Shown piece by piece: positions 44,495 to 53,093 of a stretch of DNA of 64,000 bases (positions are counted from its first letter, which is position 1; the number at the start of each line of letters is the position of its first letter). The notes beneath the pieces are model-generated. The model searched no databases, was not told the origin of the DNA, and worked only from the letters and a program-made list of their open reading frames with translations. The stretch is taken from assembly GCA_964406465.1 (NCBI GenBank), contig CAYORT010000002.1, positions 62,001 to 126,000 on the forward strand, in the 5' to 3' direction. The translations under genes and the position numbers were made by a program. Source of the stretch: JAHEZL01 sp964406465. Its GTDB lineage: Bacteria; Bacteroidota; Bacteroidia; Flavobacteriales_C; GCA-002722245.

Positions 44495-45106
44495 ATGGAT
44501 AGCACAAAAATATTTCACGGCTTACTAAATGACCAAGTAAAACAAAGTGGGCAAATTAAATCATTTCCTGCAGAAACAATCATCATTAATGAAGACAGCT
44601 ACATCAAATCCATTCCAATAGTTTTAAAAGGAAGTATTCGCGTAATGCGAACCGACGACGACGGCAAAGAAATATTGTTGTACTACATTCGACCGGGAGA
44701 AAGCTGTATCATGTCTTTTCTAGGTGGCATTCATCACGAAACAAGCAAAGTAAAGGCTATCGCAGAAGAAGATGTTGAAATTTTGATGATACCGCTAGAA
44801 AAAGCAAGTGAATGGATAAAGGAATATCCAGAATGGACCGATTTTATTTTTAAACTGTACCACAAGAGATTTGAAGAACTTTTAGGCGTAGTAAATGCTG
44901 TAGCTTTTCAGAAACTCGACACCAGAATCTTACAGTTACTAGAACAAAAATCGTTGCTGCACAACAGTAAAGAAATCGCCATCACCCATCAACAACTGGC
45001 TGATGAAATGGGAACTTCTCGAGAGGCCGTTTCACGCATTCTTAAACAAATGGAAAACGCCCATCTCATTAAATTGGGAAGAAACAAGATACTAATGACA
45101 TCTTAA
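44495..45106 (+). CDS. Crp/Fnr-family regulator with a CRP-type recognition helix
   Basis: A 203-residue regulator: cyclic-nucleotide-binding-type beta-roll (1-115), a linking helix, and a winged helix-turn-helix (about 162-200). The recognition helix GTSREAVSRILKQMENA has R176, E177 and R181 in the same spacing as R180, E181 and R185 of E. coli CRP, so TGTGA-type half sites are expected. The only cysteine is C71 in GESCIMSF, at the place of the nucleotide-binding cassette; FNR iron-sulfur cysteines are absent. It starts 1 bp after the phosphoesterase. Ligand unknown; C71 may sense thiols. Confidence 0.92.
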   Translation: MDSTKIFHGLLNDQVKQSGQIKSFPAETIIINEDSYIKSIPIVLKGSIRVMRTDDDGKEILLYYIRPGESCIMSFLGGIHHETSKVKAIAEEDVEILMIPLEKASEWIKEYPEWTDFIFKLYHKRFEELLGVVNAVAFQKLDTRILQLLEQKSLLHNSKEIAITHQQLADEMGTSREAVSRILKQMENAHLIKLGRNKILMTS

Positions 45107-45230
45107 TAGCTTTCCAGCAAGCATCGTGTTTACTTTTTGTGAACTTCTCGTTACTTAAATATTAAGCTTACAAAAAGCCTTTTCAGCACTTTTGTTTTCG
45201 CCTATTTTCACCTTCCACATACCGTTGAAA

Positions 45231-46133
45231 ATGGCAGACAAAGTTAGATTAGTATTATTACTCTTTATCATTAGTGGTCTCTATTTCTGTTCTGATTCAC
45301 TCAATAAAAAACACAACAACGATATCGTCAAGATTCAACTAAAAGCTAAACATATCGCCAATTTCCCCGATGAACTTTTTGAGTCTTCTGGACTTCTATA
45401 CGACAACCACAAGCTTTTTACCATCAATGACAATGCGGGTTTGGCTTGTATTTATGGGGTAGATTCAATAAGCGGAAAAATAACACAAGAGATAATGTTG
45501 AACAACACAAAGAATTTCGATTGGGAAGACATTACTTCAGATAGTCTTTACTTTTATATTGGTGATTTTGGAAACAACTTCGGTGCCCGCAGAAACTTGA
45601 GAATTCTTAAGATTAAAAAATCTGAAATCACAAATGACAAGCTTATTAAAGTTACAGCCGACTCGATCACTTTTGATTACAAAAATCAGTTGGATTTTAG
45701 AGAAAATGAAAACACCTCATATGACTGTGAAGCCATGATTACTGTTAATGATTTTCTATACTTATTTTCTATGAATAGAGGAGGCAACGACTGTGCAATT
45801 TATAAATTACCAAAAGATTCAGGACACTTTCATCTTTCTCCAATAGCCCATTTTGATGCAAAAGGACGAATCACAGGTGCCACTTACAATAAATCAAAAA
45901 ATGAAGTATTGTTAATTGGTTATTCTTCAATTAGAAATTTCCCATTTATCTGGCGTTTCAACAATTTTAAAAATGACGAATTTACCAAGGGTAATCAACA
46001 ATTGTATTCTATTGGAAACGAAAAATTTTGGCAAACAGAAGGAATCACTTTTGCAGGCAACAGCAAGATTTATTTTTCATGTGAGGTTTCTGGTGAAAAT
46101 CCAGCCGGACTCTACCAAGTAAATTTAGATTGA
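45231..46133 (+). CDS. Propeller-like lipoprotein of unknown function
   Basis: 300 residues from ATG 45231 (MADKVRLVLLLFIISGLYFC), with a lipobox-like end at Cys20. Repeated strands with ELFESSGLLYDNHKLFTIND, FDWEDITSDSLYFYIGDFGN and YDCEAMITVNDFLYLFSMNR form a small propeller similar in style to the DUF6929-like protein at 22 kb. No known family is assigned with confidence. It is monocistronic with about 120 bases of leader. Confidence 0.65.
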   Translation: MADKVRLVLLLFIISGLYFCSDSLNKKHNNDIVKIQLKAKHIANFPDELFESSGLLYDNHKLFTINDNAGLACIYGVDSISGKITQEIMLNNTKNFDWEDITSDSLYFYIGDFGNNFGARRNLRILKIKKSEITNDKLIKVTADSITFDYKNQLDFRENENTSYDCEAMITVNDFLYLFSMNRGGNDCAIYKLPKDSGHFHLSPIAHFDAKGRITGATYNKSKNEVLLIGYSSIRNFPFIWRFNNFKNDEFTKGNQQLYSIGNEKFWQTEGITFAGNSKIYFSCEVSGENPAGLYQVNLD

Positions 46134-46167
46134 ATTCCATACATTTGGTTTCATAAATTAATATCCT

Positions 46168-46611
46168 ATGACTTTAGAAGAAAAAATTAATGCAGATATC
46201 AAGACGGCGATGTTGGCCAAAGAAGCTAAAAAACTTGAAGCTTTAAGAGCTGTAAAATCAGCTATATTATTGCTTAAAACATCACCCGAAGGCCACACCA
46301 CAGAAAGCGAAACGAAGGCTTTATTAAAAATGGTAAAGCAAAGAAAAGAAACTGCCGATTTATATATTTCTCAAAACCGCGAAGATTTAGCTGCCGATGA
46401 AACATTCCAAGCAGGTGTTATAGAAGCGTATCTACCTCAACAAATGACTGCCGACGAAATCAAAATTGAAGTAGAAAAAATCATTGCTCAGTTGGGCGCT
46501 AGCTCCCCAGCAGATATGGGCAAAGTAATGGGCGCTGCCAACAAAGCAATGGCTGGAAAAGCTGATGGTAAAATAATCTCGGGAATTGTTAAAGAAATTC
46601 TTTCGAAGTAA
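46168..46611 (+). CDS. GatB/YqeY domain protein
   Basis: A 147-residue stand-alone YqeY protein. It shows the helical start MTLEEKINADIKTAMLAKEA, the QRKETADLYISQNREDLA region, and the C-terminal tail domain (SSPADMGKVMGAANKAM) shared with GatB of the tRNA amidotransferase. Stand-alone forms are thought to bind tRNA; no catalytic site is present. It starts 34 bp after the lipoprotein. Confidence 0.93.
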   Translation: MTLEEKINADIKTAMLAKEAKKLEALRAVKSAILLLKTSPEGHTTESETKALLKMVKQRKETADLYISQNREDLAADETFQAGVIEAYLPQQMTADEIKIEVEKIIAQLGASSPADMGKVMGAANKAMAGKADGKIISGIVKEILSK

Positions 46612-46641
46612 TTGCATAAACTAGGGGAACAATTTGTTTTC

Positions 46642-47571
46642 CTAGTTTCTTATCGACGCCAACTTTAATTTTGCCTTCTCATAAGTTGGATCCAACTCCA
46701 AACACTTTTCATAATTTATTCTTGCTTCCTTCATTTGCTTTGCTTGCTCGCAAATTAAGCCCAACATGAAAAATGCTTTCGCATTTCTATACTGTCCTGC
46801 TATTTGAAATAGCTTGCTGGCTTCAGCAAACTTCCCCGAATCGTAAAGAATAACACCACTATTGTAAACAGAGCTTCCATAAAAATTATTCCCCTCTGGC
46901 ACAGTGGCATAAATCTTAAGCGCCTTGTTTGGCGCGCCATGAACTTGATAAAAACGGGCTTTATTGAATAAAACTTCTGCAGAATTTGGCCGAAGCGAAA
47001 GCGCATTATCGAAATACTGAACTGCTGTGGAATCATGCTTAGCTGAAGCTAAAATTCCTAATTGCACAAAGGCATCGTAGTAATTCGCATCTTGCTCCAC
47101 CACAGTTTGAAAGTTTGAAAAGGCTTTTACTGTGTCACCTAATTCTTTGTATGACATTCCCTTTAAAAAATACGCTTTTGCGTTATTTCGTTCTTTTTTA
47201 AGTACATCATTTGCCGAAATGATTACCTTTTCAAATTGCCGCAAATACAAATGAAACTCGCTCAATTTCAAATTAACAGTAACATTGGTGGAATCAAAAT
47301 CTCTAGCCCTACTTAGCATATAGTAAGCTTCCTTAAAATCGCCTTTACTTAGTAATAAATCGGCATACAAAACATTTATTTCCACATTGGCTGAGTCGTG
47401 CTGCAGCATTTCCTTGATTACCACTTCTGCTTGTGCCACCTGCCCTTGCTCAAGTAGGTCTTTAATGTAGTTTGCATCCTCGCTTTTGCTACCGCAAGAA
47501 AACAAAAATAGAGCCCCCAAGACAGGGAGAACTAAAAAACACGACAAATAAAAACCTAACTTACTCAGCAT
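46642..47571 (-). CDS. TPR lipoprotein
   Basis: 309 residues from ATG 47571 (MLSKLGFYLSCFLVLPVLGA), with a signal peptide and lipobox LFSC (Cys27). At least six TPR units follow (e.g. AEVVIKEMLQHDSANVEINV, NAKAYFLKGMSYKELGDTVK, EARINYEKCLELDPTYEKAK). It is likely a protein-protein scaffold at the envelope. The frame extends further upstream to 47631, but that part lies over the recA terminator. It is a single gene after recA, separated by that terminator. Confidence 0.85.
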   Translation of the reverse strand: MLSKLGFYLSCFLVLPVLGALFLFSCGSKSEDANYIKDLLEQGQVAQAEVVIKEMLQHDSANVEINVLYADLLLSKGDFKEAYYMLSRARDFDSTNVTVNLKLSEFHLYLRQFEKVIISANDVLKKERNNAKAYFLKGMSYKELGDTVKAFSNFQTVVEQDANYYDAFVQLGILASAKHDSTAVQYFDNALSLRPNSAEVLFNKARFYQVHGAPNKALKIYATVPEGNNFYGSSVYNSGVILYDSGKFAEASKLFQIAGQYRNAKAFFMLGLICEQAKQMKEARINYEKCLELDPTYEKAKLKLASIRN

Positions 47572-47593
47572 CTGATAGTTATGAGTTAATACA

Positions 47594-47621
47594 AAAAAGA
47601 AACGCGTCGTAAGACGCGTTT
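47594..47621 (-). terminator. Terminator after recA
   Basis: AAACGCGTC (47600-47608) and GACGCGTTT (47613-47621) pair around GTAA. On the minus strand they are followed by a run of T (complement of 47593-47598). It ends the bcp-recA unit; about 180 bp between it and the recA stop hold nothing else recognisable. Confidence 0.85.
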
Positions 47622-47799
47622 CTCTTATCAACCATAAAATTTATAATCATGGGTTTATCACGTCCATTATTAAAATCTTATTTCTTACTTCAAATTTAAA
47701 CTTCAAAATCGTTGTCTGCAAGGGACTGTTAGTAAATTAACAATTAATTTTTTTCGTGTCAGTCCGAGCTTTTCTAGTTTAAATCTGATTATCAAAAAC

Positions 47800-48825
47800 T
47801 TAAACCTTAGTTTTCAAAAGTTCAACAATTTTTGTTTCCAACTCTTCTGCCAATTCGACATTATCGTCCAACATTTGCTTAACCGCATCACGTCCTTGTC
47901 CCAATTTGGTGTCTCCGTAAGCAAACCAAGAGCCCGACTTCTTAATTACGTTCAACTCAACACCTAGATCGATAATCTCTCCGGTTTTAGATATCCCCTT
48001 GCCATAAATTATATCAAACTCAGCTTTTCTAAATGGAGGAGCCACCTTATTTTTAACAATTTTAACCTTGGTTCTAGAACCTATAACTTCCTCACCTTCT
48101 TTAAGTTGTCCTGATTTTCTGATGTCAATTCTCACCGAAGCATAAAACTTTAAAGCATTACCACCAGTGGTTGTTTCCGGATTACCAAACATTACCCCAA
48201 TCTTATCGCGTAATTGGTTAATGAAAATAACACAACATCCACTTCTACTGATAGTTGCAGTAAGTTTTCTCAAGGCTTGCGACATTAATCTTGCATGTAA
48301 ACCCATTTTAGAGTCTCCCATCTCCCCCTCAATCTCTGCTTTTGGAGTCAAGGCAGCAACTGAATCGACAATAAGTAAGTCAACTGCACCAGAACTAATT
48401 AAGTTATCTGCAATCTCCAACGCTTGTTCTCCATTATCTGGCTGAGAAATAAGCAATTGCTCGGTATCTACTCCCAATGCCTCTGCATATGAACGATCGA
48501 AAGCATGCTCTGCATCAATAATTGCGGCAATACCGCCTTTCTTTTGAACTTGAGCAACGGCGTGAATTGCCAAGGTTGTTTTACCAGAAGACTCTGGTCC
48601 GAATATCTCTATGATTCTACCTTTAGGCAAACCACCCACACCCAAGGCTAAATCTATAGTAACTGATCCAGTAGAAATAACCTCAATAGGCTCTATAGCG
48701 GTATCTCCCATTCTCATTACTGTTCCTTTACCAAAAGATTTATCTAATCTTTCTATGGTCATTTGCAAAGCTTTAAGCTTTTCTGCATTTGCCGAATTTG
48801 TTTCTTTTACTTCTTTAGCTGCCAT
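47800..48825 (-). CDS. recA: Recombinase RecA
   Basis: A 341-residue recombinase that forms filaments on single-stranded DNA for homologous recombination and the SOS response. Walker A GPESSGKTT, Walker B LLIVDSVAAL, loop L2 around GGNALKFYASVR, and the standard C-terminus (DDNVELAEELETKIVELLK) are present. Length and motifs are normal. It is preceded by bcp at 8 bp, so it is probably cotranscribed. I see no clear SOS box, which is common in Bacteroidota. Confidence 0.98.
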   Translation of the reverse strand: MAAKEVKETNSANAEKLKALQMTIERLDKSFGKGTVMRMGDTAIEPIEVISTGSVTIDLALGVGGLPKGRIIEIFGPESSGKTTLAIHAVAQVQKKGGIAAIIDAEHAFDRSYAEALGVDTEQLLISQPDNGEQALEIADNLISSGAVDLLIVDSVAALTPKAEIEGEMGDSKMGLHARLMSQALRKLTATISRSGCCVIFINQLRDKIGVMFGNPETTTGGNALKFYASVRIDIRKSGQLKEGEEVIGSRTKVKIVKNKVAPPFRKAEFDIIYGKGISKTGEIIDLGVELNVIKKSGSWFAYGDTKLGQGRDAVKQMLDDNVELAEELETKIVELLKTKV

Positions 48826-48833
48826 GATTTTGT

Positions 48834-49295
48834 TTAATTATAAGTTTCTAATATTTGTTCTGCGTGATTCTTAGTTTTTACTTTATCAAAAATTCTTTCA
48901 ATTGTACCGTTCTCGTCTATTACAAAGGTTGTTCTTATTATTCCTTCATATTCAACTCCCATAAATTTCTTTTTACCCCAAACGCCAAAAGAATTGATTA
49001 CTTTTTTGTCAACATCTGCTATCAACCTAAAAGGCAATTCATATTTCGCTATAAAATTTTGATGTTTTTTCTCTGTGTCTGCACTTACTCCAACCACCTC
49101 AAACCCCTTCCTCTGCAAGGCTGCATAATTATCTCGCAAGTTACAAGATTCTGCTGTACAACCAGGGGTATTATCTTTAGGATAGAAAAACAGCACTACT
49201 TTCTTTCCAATAAAATCAGATAGTCTTATGGGCATACCTCTCTCATCAACGGCTACAACTACTGGGGCTTTATCTCCTATTTTTAATTTTGACAT
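48834..49295 (-). CDS. bcp: Thioredoxin-dependent peroxiredoxin (Bcp type)
   Basis: A 153-residue peroxiredoxin that reduces hydroperoxides with thioredoxin. The peroxidatic Cys and resolving Cys lie in KDNTPGCTAESCNLRDNY, the Bcp C-x4-C arrangement. The DxRGxxxRLSDFIGKKVVLF start and a FVIDENGTIERIFDKVKTKN end complete the fold. It is cytoplasmic. Promoter box at 49328-49359. It heads a unit with recA, linking peroxide defence and DNA repair. Confidence 0.96.
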   Translation of the reverse strand: MSKLKIGDKAPVVVAVDERGMPIRLSDFIGKKVVLFFYPKDNTPGCTAESCNLRDNYAALQRKGFEVVGVSADTEKKHQNFIAKYELPFRLIADVDKKVINSFGVWGKKKFMGVEYEGIIRTTFVIDENGTIERIFDKVKTKNHAEQILETYN

Positions 49296-49327
49296 TTATT
49301 TAATCAATTAAATGATTGATTTCTTAA

Positions 49328-49359
49328 CAAAGATGAAAATTAAAATTACAAATACAAAA
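49328..49359 (-). promoter_or_regulatory. Promoter of bcp-recA
   Basis: On the minus strand TTTTG (complement of 49355-49359) and CATCTTTG (complement of 49328-49335) are spaced 19 bases apart, a good Bacteroidota-type promoter with one mismatch in the -7 box. Confidence 0.45.
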
Positions 49360-49442
49360 TTTTACCAAAGAAAATATCAGATTTTATTTTACCGAGTTAT
49401 AAACAATAATTGATACTTTTAACCTAATTAAAATTGATTGCA

Positions 49443-50018
49443 ATGCTGAAACTCGACGCCAGAATAGAATATAGAGACAAAAGAAATTTACTTACTCCCG
49501 AAAAGGTGAATGTACTAAGTGAGCAAATTTTTAAGTTATTCTTTCAAAACTTTGATGTTTCCAAATACAAAAACATCCATTTCTTTAATACAATTGTCAA
49601 AATGAAAGAGGTGAATACCGAATTCTTTACCAATGTAATACGAGAAAAGCACCCAGAAATCAGTTTAGTGACAAGCGTTTCCGATATCAACTCTAATCTA
49701 CTTACGCACTATATAGTAAATAAAGACACTATATATAAAGAAAACCTTTTTCGAATTCCCGAACCAACCAATGGTACAAAAATCAGCGAGAAAGAAATTG
49801 ATCTTGTTTTAGTTCCAATGTTCCTTTTCGATGAAAAAGGCCATCGTGTGGGTTATGGCAAAGGATATTACGATAGATTTTTAAGAGAGGTAAGCGATAA
49901 ATGCATCAAAGTAGGCGTTAACTTCTTTGAGCCGATAGAATCGATAGATGATGCTGATCAATTCGATGTAACTCTTGACTATTGCATCACTCCAGAAAGA
50001 TTGCACAAATTCAATTAG
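49443..50018 (+). CDS. 5-formyltetrahydrofolate cyclo-ligase
   Basis: 191 residues from ATG 49443 (MLKLDARIEYRDKRNLLTPE). The family shows a YRDKR helix near the N-terminus and the hallmark DLVLVPMFLFDEKGHRVGYGKGYYDRFL (here ILVP-type) binding folate and phosphate. It uses ATP to convert 5-formyl-THF to 5,10-methenyl-THF. It converges with and overlaps the SUI1-like gene by 4 bases. Length is normal. Confidence 0.93.
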   Translation: MLKLDARIEYRDKRNLLTPEKVNVLSEQIFKLFFQNFDVSKYKNIHFFNTIVKMKEVNTEFFTNVIREKHPEISLVTSVSDINSNLLTHYIVNKDTIYKENLFRIPEPTNGTKISEKEIDLVLVPMFLFDEKGHRVGYGKGYYDRFLREVSDKCIKVGVNFFEPIESIDDADQFDVTLDYCITPERLHKFN

Positions 50019-50359
50019 CCGCCTTTTCGCTTCACCTGATAACCATCTGCTGTTAGCATTTGAACAATTTTATCGCGAAAATCGCCTTGAATCAATATTT
50101 CATTGTCTTTAACCGAACCTCCTACACCACATTTAGTCTTGAGCTTTTTACCTAAGGTTTGCAAATCTTCTTCCTTACCCACAAAACCTTCAATTAAAGT
50201 TACTGCCTTACCACCTCGATTGCGTTTATCTAAACTCACATATAACTTTTGCTGCTTAGGAGGCAAGGTCTCGCTTTCTTCTTCTTTATTGGTTTCAAAT
50301 TGAAAATTCGGATTAGTAGAATACACCGTACCGAGTCTTTCTTTCCAGTCTTTTGCCAT
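50015..50359 (-). CDS. SUI1/eIF1-like translation factor (YciH)
   Basis: 114 residues from ATG 50359 (MAKDWKERLGTVYSTNPNFQ). The C-terminal SUI1 domain has KAVTLIEGFVGKEEDLQTLG followed by KKLKTKCGVGGSVKDNEILI and QGDFRDKIVQML, the standard pattern. Bacterial YciH affects start-site fidelity in vitro; physiological role is uncertain. It is the last gene of the csp-to-SUI1 run, 50 bp after phzF. Confidence 0.93.
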   Translation of the reverse strand: MAKDWKERLGTVYSTNPNFQFETNKEEESETLPPKQQKLYVSLDKRNRGGKAVTLIEGFVGKEEDLQTLGKKLKTKCGVGGSVKDNEILIQGDFRDKIVQMLTADGYQVKRKGG

Positions 50360-50409
50360 TATTTCCAGTTTTTTCGTTTTTTCAACCCTACAAAACCCAT
50401 CACTATTAA

Positions 50410-51195
50410 TCAAATATAAATCTCTCCTGTTAAATATAAAATAGCTTGACCACTCATCTCTACTCTATCGCCCAACATTTTACATTTTAATACGCCACCT
50501 CTTTGAGAAACTTGTTTGGCCAACATATCTTTTTTACCTAATCGCTCGCTCCAAAAAGGAATCAAGCGCGTGTGCGCAGAACCAGTAACAGGATCTTCAT
50601 TTATACCAATCTTAGGAGCAAACATTCGCGACACAAAATCAAATTCTTTTCCTTTTGAAGTAACCACCACTGCTTTTGCATCCCATTTCAATATTTCATT
50701 GAAGTTGACTTTCATATTTATCACAACATCATCTGAAGCGAAAACCAATAAATAATACCCGCCATTACTTTGATACATTTCTATTGGATTTGCGCCAAAT
50801 GCCTTTTCGAAATCATGCGTAAGATTTGCTTTTTGCACCGCATTCATAGGAAAATTCAAAGTCAGCCTATCCTCATTTTTCGTCACTTCTAAAATTCCAC
50901 TTTTACACTCAAATACAATCTTATCTTTCTTGTAATTCAACATCTCAAACAAGACATAAGCAGAGGCCAAAGTTGCGTGTCCGCACAACGGCACTTCATC
51001 TGTTGGGGTAAACCAACGGATATAAAATCCTTTTTCGTTCTTCACGAAATACGCCGTTTCTGCCAAATTATTCTCAGCTGCTATCTTTTGCATCAATTCT
51101 TCCGAAAGCCATTCCTCCAAAGGAACAACAGCGGCAGGATTACCGGTAAAAACTTTATCGGCAAAGGCATCTACCTGATATATCTTAAGTTTCAT
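50410..51195 (-). CDS. PhzF-family isomerase
   Basis: A 261-residue protein with the PhzF fold: MKLKIYQVDAFADKVFTGNP opening, catalytic Glu in AAENNLAETAYFV, and TDEVPLCGHATLASAYVL. C-terminal half has FAPKIGINEDPVTGSAHTRL, the second half-domain motif. PhzF enzymes are isomerases; no phenazine genes are present, so the substrate is unknown. It overlaps the upstream conserved hypothetical gene by 4 bases. Confidence 0.93.
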   Translation of the reverse strand: MKLKIYQVDAFADKVFTGNPAAVVPLEEWLSEELMQKIAAENNLAETAYFVKNEKGFYIRWFTPTDEVPLCGHATLASAYVLFEMLNYKKDKIVFECKSGILEVTKNEDRLTLNFPMNAVQKANLTHDFEKAFGANPIEMYQSNGGYYLLVFASDDVVINMKVNFNEILKWDAKAVVVTSKGKEFDFVSRMFAPKIGINEDPVTGSAHTRLIPFWSERLGKKDMLAKQVSQRGGVLKCKMLGDRVEMSGQAILYLTGEIYI

Positions 51196-51530
51196 ATCTC
51201 TTCAATGATTGATTCTCCCTTGCTTTTGTCACCACTCGTCCACTCCCATTTTTCATGCAATCGAATTTTACCATTCGGCAAAACCTCGGGTGTCGACAAA
51301 CAAATACCGGTCATTAGTTCTCCTTTTAAATTGAGCTGTTGATAACGCATATTCAAACAACCATTTTTATCAACTAAGGCAATCAAATTCCCCGAAATGA
51401 TTTGTCCACCAGAATAATTAGCAGTTACTACATTACCCTCCTGGAAATAATAAAAAATGGTTTCCGAAGATGTTTCTCCATTTTCTGTATTTGCGATAGG
51501 GCGAAATCGCTTATTATGATAAGATATCAT
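51192..51530 (-). CDS. Conserved small beta-barrel-like protein, unknown function
   Basis: A 112-residue cytoplasmic protein of alternating strands (FYYFQEGNVVTANYSGGQII, then GNLIALVDKNGCLNMRYQQL). It ends in LHEKWEWTSGDKSKGESIIE. It resembles short proteins sometimes mislabelled as N-acetylglutamate synthase; no acetyltransferase motif is present. One base separates it from the upstream DMT gene and it overlaps phzF by 4, so it belongs to the operon. Confidence 0.75.
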   Translation of the reverse strand: MISYHNKRFRPIANTENGETSSETIFYYFQEGNVVTANYSGGQIISGNLIALVDKNGCLNMRYQQLNLKGELMTGICLSTPEVLPNGKIRLHEKWEWTSGDKSKGESIIEEI

Positions 51531-51531
51531 T

Positions 51532-51975
51532 TTACTTCCGTGTTGCTATATAAACTCCAACCACAACTAAACCTACACCCAGTATTTTTTTCCAAGTTAT
51601 TGCTTGCTGAACTGCACCCATTACGCCAAAATGATCATAAGCAAGCGAAGTAATAAGTTGACCGGCAATTATCAATACAAACATATTAGCACTGCCTATC
51701 TGGGGCAGAGCGAAGATTATAGCTGAAACAAAAAATGCCCCTAATACACCTCCCAGAAATTCATGCCATTGTAATGTTTTTAGAGTTGAAACAGATGGAA
51801 ACCCTTGGCGCATCAATACAACCGCAAAAAACAACACTATAGTTCCAACGGCAAAAGAGATAAAAGCAGCAGCAAAAGGATTATTGATACTATGCCTTAA
51901 CTCACTGTTTACGCTTGCTTGCGTGGTGATTGTAAATCCACACAAAATAGGCAGGATATAAAATAAGTATTTCAC
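51532..51975 (-). CDS. DMT-superfamily YdcZ-like membrane protein
   Basis: A 147-residue protein with five membrane helices (about 2-18, 32-54, 72-92, 95-115, 125-143), matching the DUF606/YdcZ half-size transporters. The start MKYLFYILPILCGFTITTQA and the glutamine-rich QAITWKKILGVGLVVVGVYI end are typical. Substrate is unknown. It is part of the minus-strand run. Confidence 0.85.
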   Translation of the reverse strand: MKYLFYILPILCGFTITTQASVNSELRHSINNPFAAAFISFAVGTIVLFFAVVLMRQGFPSVSTLKTLQWHEFLGGVLGAFFVSAIIFALPQIGSANMFVLIIAGQLITSLAYDHFGVMGAVQQAITWKKILGVGLVVVGVYIATRK

Positions 51976-51981
51976 GACGCA

Positions 51982-52209
51982 TTATTTTTTATCCAGCGGA
52001 CCGCGCATTTTCACTATCAGTCCGTTTAAAAAATTTCTCATCACCTGATCGCCGCAAATACGATAATTGGGATGATCTTCCTTCCTGAAAAATGCACTTA
52101 ATTCTGATTTAGAAATTTCGAAATTCGATAATTTCAAAATCTCAATAATATCGTCATCACGAAGTTGCAACGCAACTCGCAATTTTTTCAAAATATCGTT
52201 ATTTACCAT
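51982..52209 (-). CDS. DUF1456 (YehS-like) protein, half-size
   Basis: A 75-residue protein with a single DUF1456 unit: NNDILKKLRVALQLRDDDII, ELSAFFRKEDHPNYRICGDQ and VMRNFLNGLIVKMRG. E. coli YehS has two such units in about 156 residues, so this is a half-length form. Its start lies 11 bases inside the end of the TlpA gene, in another frame. Function unknown. Confidence 0.85.
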   Translation of the reverse strand: MVNNDILKKLRVALQLRDDDIIEILKLSNFEISKSELSAFFRKEDHPNYRICGDQVMRNFLNGLIVKMRGPLDKK

Positions 52210-52783
52210 CTTTCACTTTTTTCTTTTTTTCTTTCTTTTTTTTCGGATTGCGATTCACTTTAGAAGACAAATACTGTTTCAATGCATGCTCACTAATATT
52301 CTTAGCCACAATAACCCCTTTTTCATCTAAAAGCAAATTAGCTGGAATAGCATCAATCATATACATCCTTGCTGTTGCACCATACCAATATTGAAAATCT
52401 GTTACATGATTGCCCCACTCCAAGCTATCTTTGGCAATCGCATTTTTCCAAGCGTCACTAGCGTTTTGTCTTTCTAGAGCAACACTATAGATAGTAAAAC
52501 CACTTGCGTTTGTGTACAAGGAATCCTTGTAGGTTCTGTATAGCTTAACCAATGTAGGGTTAAATCGTCGGCATGGTCCGCACCAGCTTGCCCAAAAATC
52601 TACTAAAACATATTTACCTCTTGTTGATGATAATTTTATAGTATCACCATTCAACCCCGGCAATGCAATTTCGGGAGCAGTATTACCTACCTCGATTCCA
52701 ACAGTTGGAGCACTTTCTTTTTCTTTAAATGATATTACAACCAATGCTACTGCAACCAACAATGCTATTTTAAGTGTTTTCAT
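52199..52783 (-). CDS. TlpA-like thioredoxin-fold protein
   Basis: A 194-residue protein with an N-terminal membrane/signal segment (residues about 4-20), then a TlpA/ResA thioredoxin domain. The redox pair is in VDFWASWCGPCRRFNPTLVK, and DAIPANLLLDEKGVIVAKN carries the cis-proline. It ends in a very basic KKKKEKKKKVKDG tail. It faces the periplasm, probably reducing disulfides of envelope proteins. First gene downstream of the csp terminator in the minus run. Confidence 0.9.
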   Translation of the reverse strand: MKTLKIALLVAVALVVISFKEKESAPTVGIEVGNTAPEIALPGLNGDTIKLSSTRGKYVLVDFWASWCGPCRRFNPTLVKLYRTYKDSLYTNASGFTIYSVALERQNASDAWKNAIAKDSLEWGNHVTDFQYWYGATARMYMIDAIPANLLLDEKGVIVAKNISEHALKQYLSSKVNRNPKKKKEKKKKVKDGK

Positions 52784-52803
52784 AAAGTGTTTTTAAGTAA
52801 AAA

Positions 52804-52827
52804 GTCCCCCGAATTTCTTCGGAGGAC
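52804..52827 (-). terminator. Terminator after the cold-shock gene
   Basis: GTCCCCCGAA (52804-52813) and TTCGGAGGAC (52818-52827) pair with one mismatch around TTTC. On the minus strand the run of T (complement of 52799-52803) follows. Some read-through to tlpA is possible. Confidence 0.75.
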
Positions 52828-52854
52828 CAAAATTATAAATTAAGAAATTTTAGA

Positions 52855-53046
52855 CTAAGCAAGTCTAACATTTACAGCATTTACTCCTTTTTTTCCGTCT
52901 TGAAGATCAAACGTTACTTCGTCGTTTTCTTTGATTTTATCAACCAAACCTGAAACGTGCACGAAATACTCTTTGTTTGATGCCGCGTCTTTAATGAAAC
53001 CAAAACCTTTGGTATCATTGAAAAATTTTACTGAACCGTTATTCAT
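52855..53046 (-). CDS. Cold-shock protein (CspA family)
   Basis: A 63-residue single OB-fold cold-shock domain. The RNP1-like KGFGFIK and RNP2-like YFVHVSGL motifs, which bind single-stranded RNA and DNA, are present. The ending FDLQDGKKGVNAVNVRLA is normal. It is divergent from the HI0933-like gene with only 47 bp between the starts. Confidence 0.96.
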   Translation of the reverse strand: MNNGSVKFFNDTKGFGFIKDAASNKEYFVHVSGLVDKIKENDEVTFDLQDGKKGVNAVNVRLA

Positions 53047-53093
53047 ATTATATTAAATTAAGCTGTAAAGATATAAAAATTTATCTTCGCTTT

